Notes: generated by a model not told the origin, from the letters alone. 64,000 nucleotides of DNA from Lepus europaeus (GCF_033115175.1 NW_026909534.1:62001-126000); one strand, 5' to 3'; counted from the stretch's first letter, positions 24,659 to 34,860 are shown. A program made the numbers and translations.

Positions 24659-24983
24659 TTTTTATATTTTTAAAATTTTTTTGACAGGCAGAGTGGACAG
24701 TGAGAGAGACAAAGAGAAAGGTCTTCATTTTCCATTGGTTCACCCTCCAATGGCCACTGTGGCTGGCATGCTGCAGCTGGCACACCACACTGATCCAAAG
24801 CCAGGAGCCAGGTGCTTCTCCTGGTCTCCCATGTGGGTGCAGTGCCCAAGCACTTGGGCCATCCTCCACTGCACTCCCAGGCCACAGCAGAGAGCTGGAC
24901 TGGAAGAGGAGCAACCAGGCCTAGAACCTGGTGTGCCAGTGCTGCAGGCGGAGGATTACCCTATTGAGCTTCAGCGCTGGCCA
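24659..24983 (-). mobile_element. Younger C-family SINE (minus) with TSD
   Basis: A 14-bp perfect target-site duplication atcctctgcatttt (24645-24658 and 24984-24997). It is inserted in the RT region of the old L1 ORF2. Confidence 0.95.
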
Positions 24984-25552
24984 ATCCTCTGCATTTTGTT
25001 AATGTGGTGTATCACATGGATTGATTTGTGAATGTTGAACCACCCCTGCCTAAGAGGGGTAAATCCCACTTGGTCTGGGTGGATGACCTTTCTGATGTGG
25101 TGTTGAATTCTATTGGCCAGAATTTTATTGAGGATCTTTTTGTCTATGTTCATTAGGTAAATTGATTTCTAATTCTTTTTCTCCTCCATCTTTTTCTGGT
25201 TTAGAAATTAATGTGATGCTGGCTTCATAGAAAGAATTTGAGAGGATCCCTTCTCTTTCAATTGTTTTGAATAGTTTGAGAAAAGTTGGTATTAGTTATT
25301 CTTTAAATGTCTGGTAAAATTCAGCAGTGAATCCATGCAGTCCTGGGCTTTTCTTTGTTGGGAGGTTCTGACTTGGTTAATGGGTCTGTTTAGGTTTTCT
25401 CTGTCTTCATTGTTGAATTTAGGTAAGTTGTATGTGTCCAGGAATCTATCCATTTCTGATAGATTTCCCAGTTAGTTGGCATACAAGTCTTTGTAGTAAC
25501 TTCTGATACCTCTTTTTATTTCTGTGGTGTCTGTTGTTATATGCCCTTTTTC

Positions 25553-25887
25553 TTTTTTTTTTCTTTCTTTTTTTACAGGTAGAGTGGACAGTGAGAGAGA
25601 GAGACAGAGAGAAAGGTCTTCCTTTGCCATTGGTTCACCCTCCAATGGCCGCCGTGGCCAGCACACCATGCTGATCCGAAGGCAGGAGCCAGGTGCTTCT
25701 CCTGGTCTCCCATGGGGTGCAGGGCCCAAGCACTTGGGCCATCCTCCACTGTACTCCTGGGCCATAGCAGAGAGCTGGCCTGGAAGAGGGGCAACTGGGA
25801 CAGAATCTGGCGCCCTGACCAGGACTAGAACTCAGTGTGCCAGCACTGCTAGGTGGAGGATTAGCCTGTTAAGCCACAGCACTGGCC
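25553..25887 (-). mobile_element. Younger C-family SINE (minus) with TSD
   Basis: Target-site duplication atat(g/a)ccctttttc (25539-25552 and 25888-25901) with one mismatch. The head is at about 25870-25887 (rc of cacagcactggcc). Confidence 0.94.
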
Positions 25888-26639
25888 ATATACCCTTTTT
25901 CATCTTTAATTTTATTGATTGGTGTCTTCTCTCTCATTTTTGTTTATTTGGGTTAATGGTGTGTTAATTTTTTTTTAAATCAGCTCTTTGTTTTGCTGAT
26001 CTTTTGTTAATTTTTATTTGGATTCAAATTTGTGATTTCTTCTCTAATTTTAATTATTTCTCTTCTCCTAGTTTTGGGTTTGGTTTGCTGTAGTTTTTCT
26101 AATTCTTGAGATGCATTGATAACTCATTTATGTGGTGCATTTCCAATTTCTTCATGCATGCACCTATTGCTATAAACTTTCCTCTTAACACTGCTTTTGC
26201 TGTAGCCCATAAGTTTTCATGTGTTGTTATCTTCATTTGCTTCCAGAAAGTTTTTTATCTCTCTTTTGATTTCTTCTCTGACCCAATGTTCATTCAGGAG
26301 CATGTTGTTCAGTCTCCATGTGTTTGCATGTACTCTAAGGATTCCTCAGTTGCTAATTTCTGGCTTCATTCCACTGTGGTCTGAGAGGATGCATGGTATG
26401 ATTTCAATTCTTTTGAATTTGCTGAGGCTTTCTTTATGGCCTAGTATGTGGTCAATCCTAGAGAAAGTCTCATGCACTGTTGAGAAGAATGTGTATTCTT
26501 TAAGTATAGGATGAAAAGTTCTGTAGATATCCTTTTGGTCTATGGTGTCTATTAAATCTGCTGTTTCCTTGTTGATTTACTGTCTGGTTGATCTGTCTAT
26601 TGCAGAAAGTGTAGTTGAAGTCCCCCTGTTTTGCTGTGG

Positions 26640-27547
26640 AAAATTTTTTTCTCTCTCTGTCTCTCTTAATCAGAAGGGAAGTAATTCTGCTCAGCTTAGC
26701 TCTTCTTGTCGATGACAATCAGTGACTGAGCACTAGCCCCAGTGGGTATAATATTCATCTATTCTAGGACCACACAAAGGATCTGTGCAGTCTTCAGTGT
26801 AAGTTCAGATTCCCCTGCAATGTCTCTTACCAGGTAGCCAGGGCTGCCCGAGCTTGGGACAACTCTCACCAACACTACTCACAGTCTCAGCCACACCATG
26901 AGTTCTACCCTCAGTTTTTTGTTTTTGTTTTTTTTTTTTGTTTGTTTGTTTTTGTTTTTTTTTTTTTTTGGTTTGTTTTTGTTTTTTGACAGTCCAAGTT
27001 CAGAAGCTCCACACATTCACTAGGTCTTAGTCTCCTGTTATTACTTCCCACCAGAGTCAGGTTTCTCTGATCAGCTGATTGTTTTGTGCAGACACAAGCT
27101 GGCACAGCTGTTACATATGTCCAAAATGGGGCCCACTTTATCAGCTCATATACCTTTGTGAGATGATTGGATAGAGAGAATCGTGTCCATACTATCTCTT
27201 TTATTTTTTCTCCTCTAGTTAGACTGGTGTATTTTCCCATATGGGGCTTCAAGCCTCATTCCTACTAAGCTCTGCATGCCACTTTTTCTCAAGTGTCTGG
27301 GGCTACTCCAGTCTCATCTCACCTCACTTTCCAGTGCTGGTGCAGAGGTTCTCTGCTCCTGGGATCCCAAGCCATGGGTGCCCACACCCTCCACATAGGT
27401 CCACTGTGTCCCTCCATTTTTTTAATAGCTTCCTCTGCCATTTTTTCCCCTAACTTTTCCCTGAGACTAGACTATTTCCACTTTTATTAAACTATCTTTT
27501 CTTGGACTAAATAAGTAACCTCCCTCCCTGTTTGCCATCTTTAACCC
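26640..27547 (-). promoter_or_regulatory. 5' UTR-like segment of the old L1
   Basis: It resembles the 5' UTR of the L1 at 11091-18028 (shared ggaagtaattc and ggaccacacaaag motifs). It contains an unusual T/G homopolymer-rich stretch at about 26917-26988. It ends in an aagatggc motif on the minus strand near 27530, like the other L1 5' ends. Confidence 0.6.
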
Positions 27548-27548
27548 C

Positions 27549-27750
27549 ATTATATATGCTTAATTTATATTTCCTGGGAAAGATTTCATTAATTTTCCCC
27601 TTTCAATGCAATTATAATGGACTACTTTTATCACCTTGTCCAACATTGGTTTTTTAGCCCTTATTCCTTTTATTAAAGTTTTATTTATTTCAAAATTAGA
27701 GTTATTGATAAGGAAGGAGGAAAGGGGGGGTGGGAGAAGGAGAGAGGGAG

Positions 27751-27795
<45 letters not shown>

Positions 27796-28384
27796 TTCCA
27801 TCTTCTGTCTGCTGGTTCACCACCCAGTTGTCTGCAGCAGCCAAGGCTGATCCAAGCTGAAAGCTAGGAGTTTTATCTGAGTTTCCCAGATGAGTGGCAA
27901 AGGCCCAAACCCTTAGGCCATATTCCACTGCTTTTCCCAGGTACTTAGCAGGGAGTTGGATCAGATGTGGATTATCTGGTGCCCATAGAGGATACTGTCT
28001 TGAACCATTAAATCAATAACTCGACCCTTACTGTTGCTTAACAAATTGCTTATTTCTCTCACAGTGATCACAATCTATAGTTTATTACATTTGCATCTCC
28101 TAACATTTTTGTTTCTGTTTTGACAATATATCTACCATATTTGTGTGTCCTCAGTACTTAGATGCCAGACCCTGCTATGTTATCTTTTTCAGTGTGATGT
28201 TATCAACCCTGTGAAATTGTAACTTTACCACATTCTTTATGTGAACATTATTTTCAGAAAAAATTTAAGGCAAGATTTGGCCATTATCCTTTTATAGGTT
28301 ACATTTCACAGATTTTGTTGATGTTTCTGGTGATCTAAATTTAGCTTTTATTTTTGAACAGGTGTGGCATATATTTTCGTAGTC
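27549..28384. repeat. Array remnants (partial unit and unit 5)
   Basis: Block D is at about 27596 (cccctttcaatgcaattata). After a SINE, block A is at 28055 (tttctctcacagtgatcaca), B at 28190 (agtgtgatgttatcaaccc) and C at 28336 (gatctaaatttagctttta). Blocks B and C of the partial unit are missing beside the L1, suggesting a deletion. Confidence 0.55.
27668..28026 (-). mobile_element. Old C-family SINE with (GA)n expansion (minus)
   Basis: Diverged body (rc of gtggcaaaggcccaaaccc near 27895) with a purine-rich region that contains an uninterrupted (GA)n at about 27757-27792. Confidence 0.8.
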
Positions 28385-28391
28385 ATATTTT

Positions 28392-28556
28392 TTAATTTTT
28401 AAAGATTTATTTTATAGGCAAAGAAAGATGGAGCTGTAAAATTCTATATGTTTTTTCATCCACATAATTTCCCCAGCAACTGGAGCTGAGAAATCCTAAG
28501 CCATCAGCCAGAAGCTCCATCTGAGATGTTCATGTAGATGGCAGGAAACCAATTAT
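28392..28556 (-). mobile_element. Old C-family SINE, left part (minus)
   Basis: The tail taaagatttattttatagg is followed by a diverged body up to ataggccatc, where an L1 is inserted. The continuation is at 30076-30205. Confidence 0.7.
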
Positions 28557-28572
28557 ATAGGCCATCATTTTC

Positions 28573-30059
28573 TTTTTTTATCTTTTATTTAATGAATATA
28601 AATTTCCAAAGTACAGCTTATGGATTACAATGGCTTCCCCCCCTATAACTTCCCTCCCATCTGCAACCCTCCGCTTTCCCACTCTCTCTCCCCTTCCATT
28701 CACATCAAGATTCATTTTCAATTCTCTTTATATACAGAAAATCAGTTTAGTATATATAAAGATTTCAACAGTTTGCCCTCACATAGCAACACAAAGTGAA
28801 AAAATACTGTTGGAGTACTAGTTATAGCATTAAATAACAGTGTACATCACATTAATGACAGAGATCCTACATGATATTTTTTTAAAAATTGATTAATTTT
28901 CTATGTAATTTCCAATTTAACACCAAGGTTTTTTTTTCATTTTCAATTATCTTTATATACAGAAGATTGATTCAGTATATACTAAGTAAAGATTTCATCA
29001 GTTTGCACCCACACAGAAACACAAAGTGTAAAAATACTGTTTCAGTACTAGCTATATCATTACTTCACATTGGACAACATATCAAGGACAGATCCCACAT
29101 GGGATGTAAGTACACAGTGACTCCTGATATTGATTTAACAATGTAACACTCTTGTTTATGGCATCAGTAATCTCCCTAGGCTCTAGTCATGAGTTTCCAG
29201 GGATATGGAAGCCTTTAGGGTTCACCAACTTTGATCTTATTCTGACAGGGTCATAGTTAAAGTGGAAGTTCTCTCCTCCCTTCAGAGAAAGGTACCTCCT
29301 TCTTTCATGGCCCCGTTCTTTCCACTGGGATCATACTCACTGAGATCCTTCATTTAGGTCATCTCCTTCTTTTTTTTTTTTTTTTTAGAGTGTCTTGGCT
29401 TTCCATGCCTAAAATACTCTCATAGGCTCTTCAGCCAGATCCAAACGCTTTAAAGGCTGATTCTGAGGCCAGAGTGCTATTTAGGACATCTGCCATTCTA
29501 TGAGTCTGCTATGTATCCTGCTTCCCATGTTGGATCATTCTCTCCCTTTTTGATTCTATCAGTTAGTATTAGCAGACACTTGTCTTGTTTGTGTGATCCC
29601 TTTGACTCTTACATCTATCAGTGTGATCAATTGTGAACTGAAATTTATCACCTGGACTAGTGATATGGCATTGGTACATGCCACCTTGATGCGATTGTAT
29701 TGGAATCCCCTGGCAGGATTCTAACTCCACCATTTGGGGCAAGTCCGATTGAGCATGTCCCCAATTGTACATCTCCTCCCTCTCTTTTTCTCATTCTTAT
29801 ATTTAACTGGGATCACTTTTCAGTTAAGATTTAAACACCTAAGAATAACTGTGTGTTAATTACAGAGTTCAACCACTAGTACTACAACAACAAATACTAA
29901 AAAGGATAAAGTATTACATTGTACATCAACAGTCAGCACAAGAGCTGATCAAGTCACTGTTTCTCATAGTGTCCATTTCACTTCCACAGGTTTACCCTTT
30001 GGTGCTCAGTTAGTTGTCACTGATCATGGAAAACAAATGATATTTGTCTCTTTGGGACT
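28573..30059 (-). mobile_element. 5'-truncated L1 (minus) with TSD
   Basis: It is 1.49 kb and contains only the 3' UTR, including the tandem duplication of the ~160-bp block (28720-28870 and 28944-29103), and stops before ORF2. Target-site duplication ataggccat(c/g)attttc (28557-28572 and 30060-30075) with one mismatch. The target is an older SINE. Confidence 0.95.
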
Positions 30060-30075
30060 GATAGGCCATGATTTT

Positions 30076-30205
30076 CTGCCTCTAAATTACATTAGCAGGA
30101 AGCTGATCAGGAGAGCAAAATATGTCATACCCTATCCAGGAATCTCAATGATAGATGAAGGCATACATATTGGAGTCTTAATCCACTGCACTACAGCACT
30201 TTTCC
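30076..30205 (-). mobile_element. Old C-family SINE, right part (minus)
   Basis: Continuation of the SINE begun at 28392. It includes the rc of the head near 30185-30205 (ctgcactacagcac). Confidence 0.7.
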
Positions 30206-30479
30206 CCTGACCTGCTTATTTAATTCTGTGATAGAGGGTATGACCTTTGTTTTAACATTTTTGGGATTTTAATATTCATTTTGATACAATTGAAATGGTC
30301 TGCGCTTCACTTTCTGTTAGCTCATTTTTATTTCTCCTCCCAAGTTATTAATTTTTTCTTCCAGTAATAATAATAAGTTTTCATAATTAAAAAGTCCAGG
30401 CAATTTTGAGTTAAGATATGTTTAAAGTTTTTATATGTTTGCCCACTTGTTATGCTTATGTCTATCAATTAAATCTGGG
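30206..30479. repeat. Last recognisable array remnant
   Basis: A block D-like stretch lies at 30270-30310 (attgaaatggtctgcgcttc), followed by an A-like tttctcctcccaagttatta at about 30338. Similarity fades before the CACYBP retrocopy insertion point at 30480. Confidence 0.4.
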
Positions 30480-30487
30480 CCATTAGA

Positions 30488-31564
30488 TTTTTTTTAATAA
30501 GCACATTTTATTTAAATAAATCTTCCAGTAAGAAATGGAGAATTCATTGCCTTTCCTTAAAGGGTATGTGAGTATTATCTGTCAAGTGACATATGCAGCT
30601 CAGCAACACTCCCTTGTTGGAAAGGTCAGCACTTCCACAGCACAGTTCCAACAGGACTCCAGTCTCAAAATTCCGTGTCTCCTTTGGCTTGCTTCTCTCT
30701 CGACTCCACCCAGGCTTTATTGATAGTTCGCTTCATGTCGTCGTCTCCATCTTCATAAATCTTCTTCAGCACATTCATATCAGTCCTTCACTAGGGTCTG
30801 TTTCTGTGTCGTAGGAGGGCTTTTCTTTTTCTTTGCATTCTTTTTCAACCCAAGTCAGGTAGTCCCATCGGGTGTTCTCTGCTTTTTTTCTACATAAGAT
30901 AAGAACTGTGTCAGTCTTGACTTTTTTTGAACTGCCTTCCACTGAGATAGGTTTCAACAGATTGTTCAGGATCATGGAGTAATTCTTGTCATTTAAGTTC
31001 TTTACCAAAAGATCAAATGACCGCTCTGTGAAATGCACCTGCACGTTCTCCGTGGGAACGTGATGAACTCCAGTTAGAGTAATGTAGATTTTCACAAACT
31101 TATCTGACTGATCCCATCCGTAATTACTGATCTTCACTGTATAGCCCGCTGTGATGGGAGCAACCACAGAAGCCGGCTTCTCGTTGTCAAGTTCTGCTTT
31201 GCTCTGTGACTTCTGTTGCACCTTGTTCCTGATCTCTGTCTCAATCTTGGACTTCTCTGCTGTAAGGGCATCACGGACTCTTCTTCTGGTAGTCTTTTCC
31301 AGCAACGCCTTCACCTCTTCTAGATCCTTCTGTAGCTCTTCCAAAGCCGAAGCCATGGTCCGGCGGGGGCAGGCCCAAGGCCCAAGCTGCAGCGGCGCAA
31401 GTGACAGGAACAGGAAACGCCACCCCGAGCGCGCTCATTCCTTGCACCAACCCGCGTCCTGCGTGTGCACCCCACTGTGCGCGGCCCGCCTCTCACTCGC
31501 GGAGCCTCTGGAACCTTCAGGAGCCCGCCCGCCTCGCTCAGCCCCACCCCACCCCGCTCGCCCA
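30488..31564 (-). pseudogene. CACYBP: Processed retrocopy of calcyclin-binding protein / SIAH-interacting protein
   Basis: The minus-strand frame from ATG 31354-31356 reads [16 protein letters not shown] and continues through the CS domain ([20 protein letters not shown]) into the SGS region ([18 protein letters not shown]). There it meets an early stop at 30775. A 2-nt AT duplication near 30778 causes this; the remaining ~37 codons continue in another frame to the natural TGA at 30665-30667. Compared with my memory of mammalian CACYBP (228 aa), there are two extra residues after MAS and one missing Leu before DNEKP. It is intronless, with a GC-rich 5' UTR (31357-31564), a polyadenylation signal (rc at 30507-30512), a short A-tail (T-run 30488-30495) and a duplication ccatta(g/g)(a/g)ttttt at 30480 and 31565. 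CACYBP normally bridges SIAH1 and SKP1 in beta-catenin ubiquitination. The SGS truncation makes this a likely pseudogene. Confidence 0.93.
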
Positions 31565-31577
31565 CCATTAGGTTTTT

Positions 31578-31896
31578 ATGAAAGATTTATTTGTTATGTT
31601 GAAAGGTATCATTTCAGGGGGGAGGGGAGATGAGAGGGAGAATCTTCTATCCTCTCTTTCCCAAATGGTCACAAGAGTCAAGGCTGGGCCAGGCTGAAGC
31701 CGGGAGCCGTGGGCTTCCTCCATGTTTCCTAAATGGGTGAATGGTTCAGGGATATGAATCATCTTCTGCTGATTATGCAGACACACTAACAGGGAGCTGG
31801 TTCTGAAATGAGTGAGCCAGAACTCAAACTTGAGACTGTATTAGATATAAGCATGGCTGGCTGCAATTCAACCTGTGGCACCACAGAGCTTGCCCC
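31578..31896 (-). mobile_element. C-family SINE (minus)
   Basis: The tail aaagatttatttgttatgtt directly abuts the right duplication of the CACYBP retrocopy, so the retrocopy was inserted at the A-rich tail of this SINE. The purine-rich part is ggggggaggggagatgag; the head is at about 31875-31896. Confidence 0.8.
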
Positions 31897-32457
31897 AGGA
31901 TATGATATTTTGACATATAAAGCATAAGTATTTCCTTAAAAAACCATTATTGCTTACAAAAATTGTCATTGGAAACTGGTTTTCTAAATTCCATACACAA
32001 TTATTTAGAAACCTAGTTGGGAAAAATATTTTATATATGTCACAGGGTACTTATTAGCCAGCACTATAAATGTCAATTTTTTAAAAAAATTCACTGGTGA
32101 TAGAAATAAATGGATTATTTCTTTGTCTTGTGATTTGTCTTTCTTGTCTCTTTTAATCTCTATAAGTTATTACCAAAACTGCACCTAATGTTTTTTTGTT
32201 AGTATCCAAAGCTTTTTAAATGAAAAATCATTCATTTAAGAGCTGATGTGATGTTATGTTTGGGAAAAATGCTCATGAAACTAAACATCAGTAAAGTAGG
32301 AAAAAATTGGTTTAGCTTATAAAATATATTTTCATTTGACTGTAGACAGTTGTCAGTCATAAACAATTATCTTCTAAGTAAAAAACTAGACTAATTTATT
32401 GTCATTCTTTATGAGATGCTTATAATAAAATTCCAAGTTGTTTAGCAAAGGAGAAAT
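31897..32457. other. AT-rich DNA, nothing recognised
   Basis: No gene, RNA or repeat recognised. Confidence 0.5.
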
Positions 32458-32473
32458 AGAAATATAGGAATTC

Positions 32474-32834
32474 AGGCCGGCACCATGGCTCAATAGGCTA
32501 ATCCTCCGCCTTGCGGCGCTGGCACACTGGGTTCTAGTCCCGGTCAGGGTGCCGGAATCTGTCCCGGTTACCCCTCTTCCAGGACAGCTCTCTGCTGTGG
32601 CCTGGGAGTACAGTGGAAGATGGCCCAAGTGCTTGGGCCCTGCACCCCATGGGAGACCAGGAGAAGCACCTGGCTTCTGGCTTTGGATTAGTGTGATGCA
32701 CCGGCCATAGGACACCAGCTGTAGTGCCACAGCCGCGGTGGCCATTGGAGGGTGAACCAACGGCAAAGGAAGAGCTTTCTCTCTGTCTCTCTCTCTCTCT
32801 CTCACTATCCACTCTGCCTGTCAAAAAAAGAGAA
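32474..32834 (+). mobile_element. Younger C-family SINE (plus), well preserved
   Basis: It shows the whole subtype structure. The head ggccggcaccatggctcaat includes the A-box-like tggctcaataggctaatcc; a B-box-like gggttctagtcccgg is at about 32529. Then come the body, a TC tract, the cactctgcctgtc end and a short A-tail. Target-site duplication agaaatata(g)gaattc (32458-32473 and 32835-32850). Confidence 0.96.
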
Positions 32835-33111
32835 AGAAATATAGAAATTCTTTTTGTGAAACATTGTTTAAATCCTAATGATCATTTATAAAAGAGAATG
32901 TACTAGAGTTTTTAAAACTTTAATATCAACTCTAAAATTTTAAGACACTGCTGAGTAACCACCCACTTTGCCCATCAGATGTATTTTATTAAACCATGTA
33001 ATCTTGCATTCCCCAGTATAAATGATGGCACTCTCCCTTTGATTTTGTCTTATCTGTTCTGATGGATGCTCTACCTTATTAAACTTTGTTACCCTGATTA
33101 CAAAAATTGGG

Positions 33112-33306
33112 TTTTATTTATTTGAAAGACAAATTTACAGGAAGGGCTTGAGGGAGGAAGGGAGGGAAGGAGGGAAGGAGGGAATAAGGGGAAGAGGGAG
33201 ATAAATGGATAAAGAGAGAGAGAGAGAGGGAGGGAGGGAGGGGGAGAGATCTTTCTTCCATGGGTTCACTCCAAAAATGGCTACAAAGTCTGGGACCAGG
33301 CCAGGT
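33112..33306 (-). mobile_element. Truncated C-family SINE (minus) with GGGA-rich tract
   Basis: The tail ttttatttatttgaaagaca is followed by an expanded GGGA/GGAA and GA region (33150-33248) and the first part of the body (rc of gggttcactcc). It stops at about 33306 without the head. Confidence 0.75.
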
Positions 33307-33424
33307 ATATTTTTATAATACACATTTTCCATGACTTTTTTTAAGAATCAGCCTATTCATGGATTTCATATTGTCTAGCATCCTAATATTTTCATAGTGT
33401 ATATGTATGAGGATATACAAAGTT

Positions 33425-33560
33425 TATAAAAAAGTAATTAAAAGGTAATGTTAATTAACCATAACTTTTGAAAGTTTCCTCACATATCAAAACATCATGT
33501 TGCATACCTTGAATATACACAAATATTGTCAATCATACTCTAACAATCTTGAAAAAATTA
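33425..33560 (+). mobile_element. Possible ancient L1 3' end
   Basis: The segment acatcatgttgcatacctt followed by gaatatacacaaat resembles the 3' terminus of ancient mammalian L1M elements. It is short and diverged, so this is a tentative call. Confidence 0.4.
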
Positions 33561-34000
33561 AAACTAAAAAAGAAGAAGGCTCCTATATTAAAATATAAAT
33601 TCAAAATAACTTAGTAAACTACACATATCTACAGAATCAGAAAGGTTTTCATGGGATAGAAATAATTTTTAAAATACTGATAAATTTGGTAGCCAAAATT
33701 TATATTGCAAAAATTCAAATGCAGATTGTAGTCTGTCTCAAGAAAATGAAACTCAAGTACCAAATCAAAGGGTTCTCCTGCTCTTCTAAAACTGGGATAA
33801 AAACCCCAAGCCAAATAACATTTTTCTTTTTACCTGACCCAATCAATGTTACTGTGTTACTGGAAACAGTAAACCAAATAAGACACCCTAGGAACAGCTA
33901 TGTAAGGAAATCAGTCTTGTATAAGACCTTGCAGACCACATATTTAGAAAACTCAGGGGAATTAGGTCCCAAAGGAAGCACAGAGGAACCAAGGGCAATA
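33561..34000. other. Unassigned DNA with a 105-codon ORF
   Basis: The plus-strand ORF 33686-34003 has no recognised domain and mixed hydrophilic composition. It sits between repeats without a poly-A or promoter signal. I consider it a chance ORF or part of a decayed element. Confidence 0.3.
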
Positions 34001-34860
34001 TAATCAATAGTGCCCATCTCACATGATCTCTATACACAAAATCCGCATTATCCCTTGTGACCACCCTGCCCCCACTGCACAATCCGGGCAGATGTGCTGT
34101 GGCCACTACATGGCTGCCCAGAGATGGCGCTGGGGCTGAGAAGTCCCTGGAGCAGAGAAGGAGCAGGATGTCAGGCGTCTTGGGTGCCAGTCGTGTTCCC
34201 AACCCACAAGTCTGAGGGGATCGAGGAAAGCATTGTGCCAGCACCAATATGACACCGACAGATTCTAGAGATGACCTCTAGGAGGCCTGTGCCATTCTAG
34301 TCCTTTAGCAGCTTCCATAGGCTCTGCCTTCCCCCTCTACAGACAACCTGGCTCACACATTAACCATGAAGCAGTTTGCAATTTCCTGTGTCCAGCATCT
34401 CCTAGTGAGTGAAGATGGAGTGCGGCAGATCCCAACTTATCTTGCGAGACTCCAAACAGCAAAGGTGTATCCTAGGACCTTGCTTCCCTGAACTGACAGA
34501 TGACTGACATCAAGACCCCTGAGTTTACATGGTGTGGGGGTCACCATGCCTGATTGGACAGTTTGCTTGGCAGTGAGCACACACAATATCACAAAAGCAG
34601 CCAGTCAACATCTTCCATAGCATGGACCCCTAAGTGCATGTTGTGCTGTATGGGAATAGCGACAGGCAAGGCCTGGATTCATGTAGGAGACTGCCTCCTT
34701 CTGGGTTCCACCTTCCCACAGCAGGAGGGCCTCTCCTTCCTGTTCTCCTGCCACCTGCTGGGATAGCCTCCTGTTGCATTATCCTTCTCCCTAGCAGGTC
34801 CTGTTGGAGCTTGCAGTAACCAGCTTTAGTGAGTTACAGTTCTGTTTATCAGCTTCTGGA
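34001..34860. other. Unidentified GC-richer block
   Basis: Roughly half GC, in contrast to the ~35% GC flanks, with sharp changes near 34010 and 34860. Short ORFs on both strands (minus 33888-34247, plus 34554-34819) match nothing I know. It is not a C SINE or lagomorph L1 body. Candidates are an LTR, an unrecognised L1 5' UTR or a retrocopy of a non-coding transcript; none can be chosen from sequence alone. Confidence 0.4.

Larger units (their letters stand above)
21806..26618 (-). pseudogene. L1 ORF2 remnant, multiply interrupted
   Basis: The C-terminal part is at 21965-22246 (IPHFGIYLREIKLGNKRNVC-like peptide), RT segments at 24211-25153 (including [14 protein letters not shown]) and an endonuclease part near 26100-26618. 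Four C SINEs and one chimera interrupt it, along with many stops. The 5' ~430 nt of ORF2 are deleted. Confidence 0.85.
20387..27548 (-). mobile_element. Old, near full-length L1 (minus), five SINE-type insertions
   Basis: The diverged 3' tail starts near 20387. The 5' terminus is near 27547 (rc begins ggggttaaagatggcaaac). ORF2 is present from about 21806 to 26618. The sequence then jumps directly into 5' UTR-like DNA near 26640, so the first part of ORF2 and all of ORF1 are missing relative to the 11091 copy (about 1.5 kb lost). C SINEs at 21223, 22486, 24659 and 25553, and an L1-SINE chimera at 22986, interrupt it. No clear target-site duplication survives. Confidence 0.85.
9480..30479. repeat. 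Diverged ~0.5-kb tandem array, shattered by transposons
   Basis: Four landmark blocks recur in the same order: A, a tttctctcacagtaatgaca-like segment; B, a tatgaggtcatcaa...gtaagttgtcctggcaa-like segment; C, gactctaaatttat...; D, tttttaatgt.ttgtaatggtct. Block B is seen near 9690, 10171, 11041, 19980 and 28197. Subtracting the inserted L1s and SINEs gives B-to-B spacings of roughly 480, 535 and 540 bp, and about 700 bp across the most damaged junction. No reading frame is preserved. I do not recognise the unit as a named repeat. Individual remnants are listed separately. Confidence 0.6.

Noticed and set aside
27267-27453. Short plus-strand ORFs near the old L1 5' end
   Set aside because: They read antisense through L1 5' UTR and have no family resemblance.
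30775-31356. CACYBP as an intact single-exon gene
   Set aside because: It lacks introns, has an A-tail and target-site duplication, and is frameshifted before the natural stop, so it is a processed retrocopy.
31151-31633. 160-codon plus-strand ORF
   Set aside because: Antisense shadow of the CACYBP retrocopy and its GC-rich leader.
32490-32545. tRNA gene suggested by A-box and B-box-like motifs
   Set aside because: The motifs are the tRNA-derived head of a C SINE, with no cloverleaf-forming 3' half.
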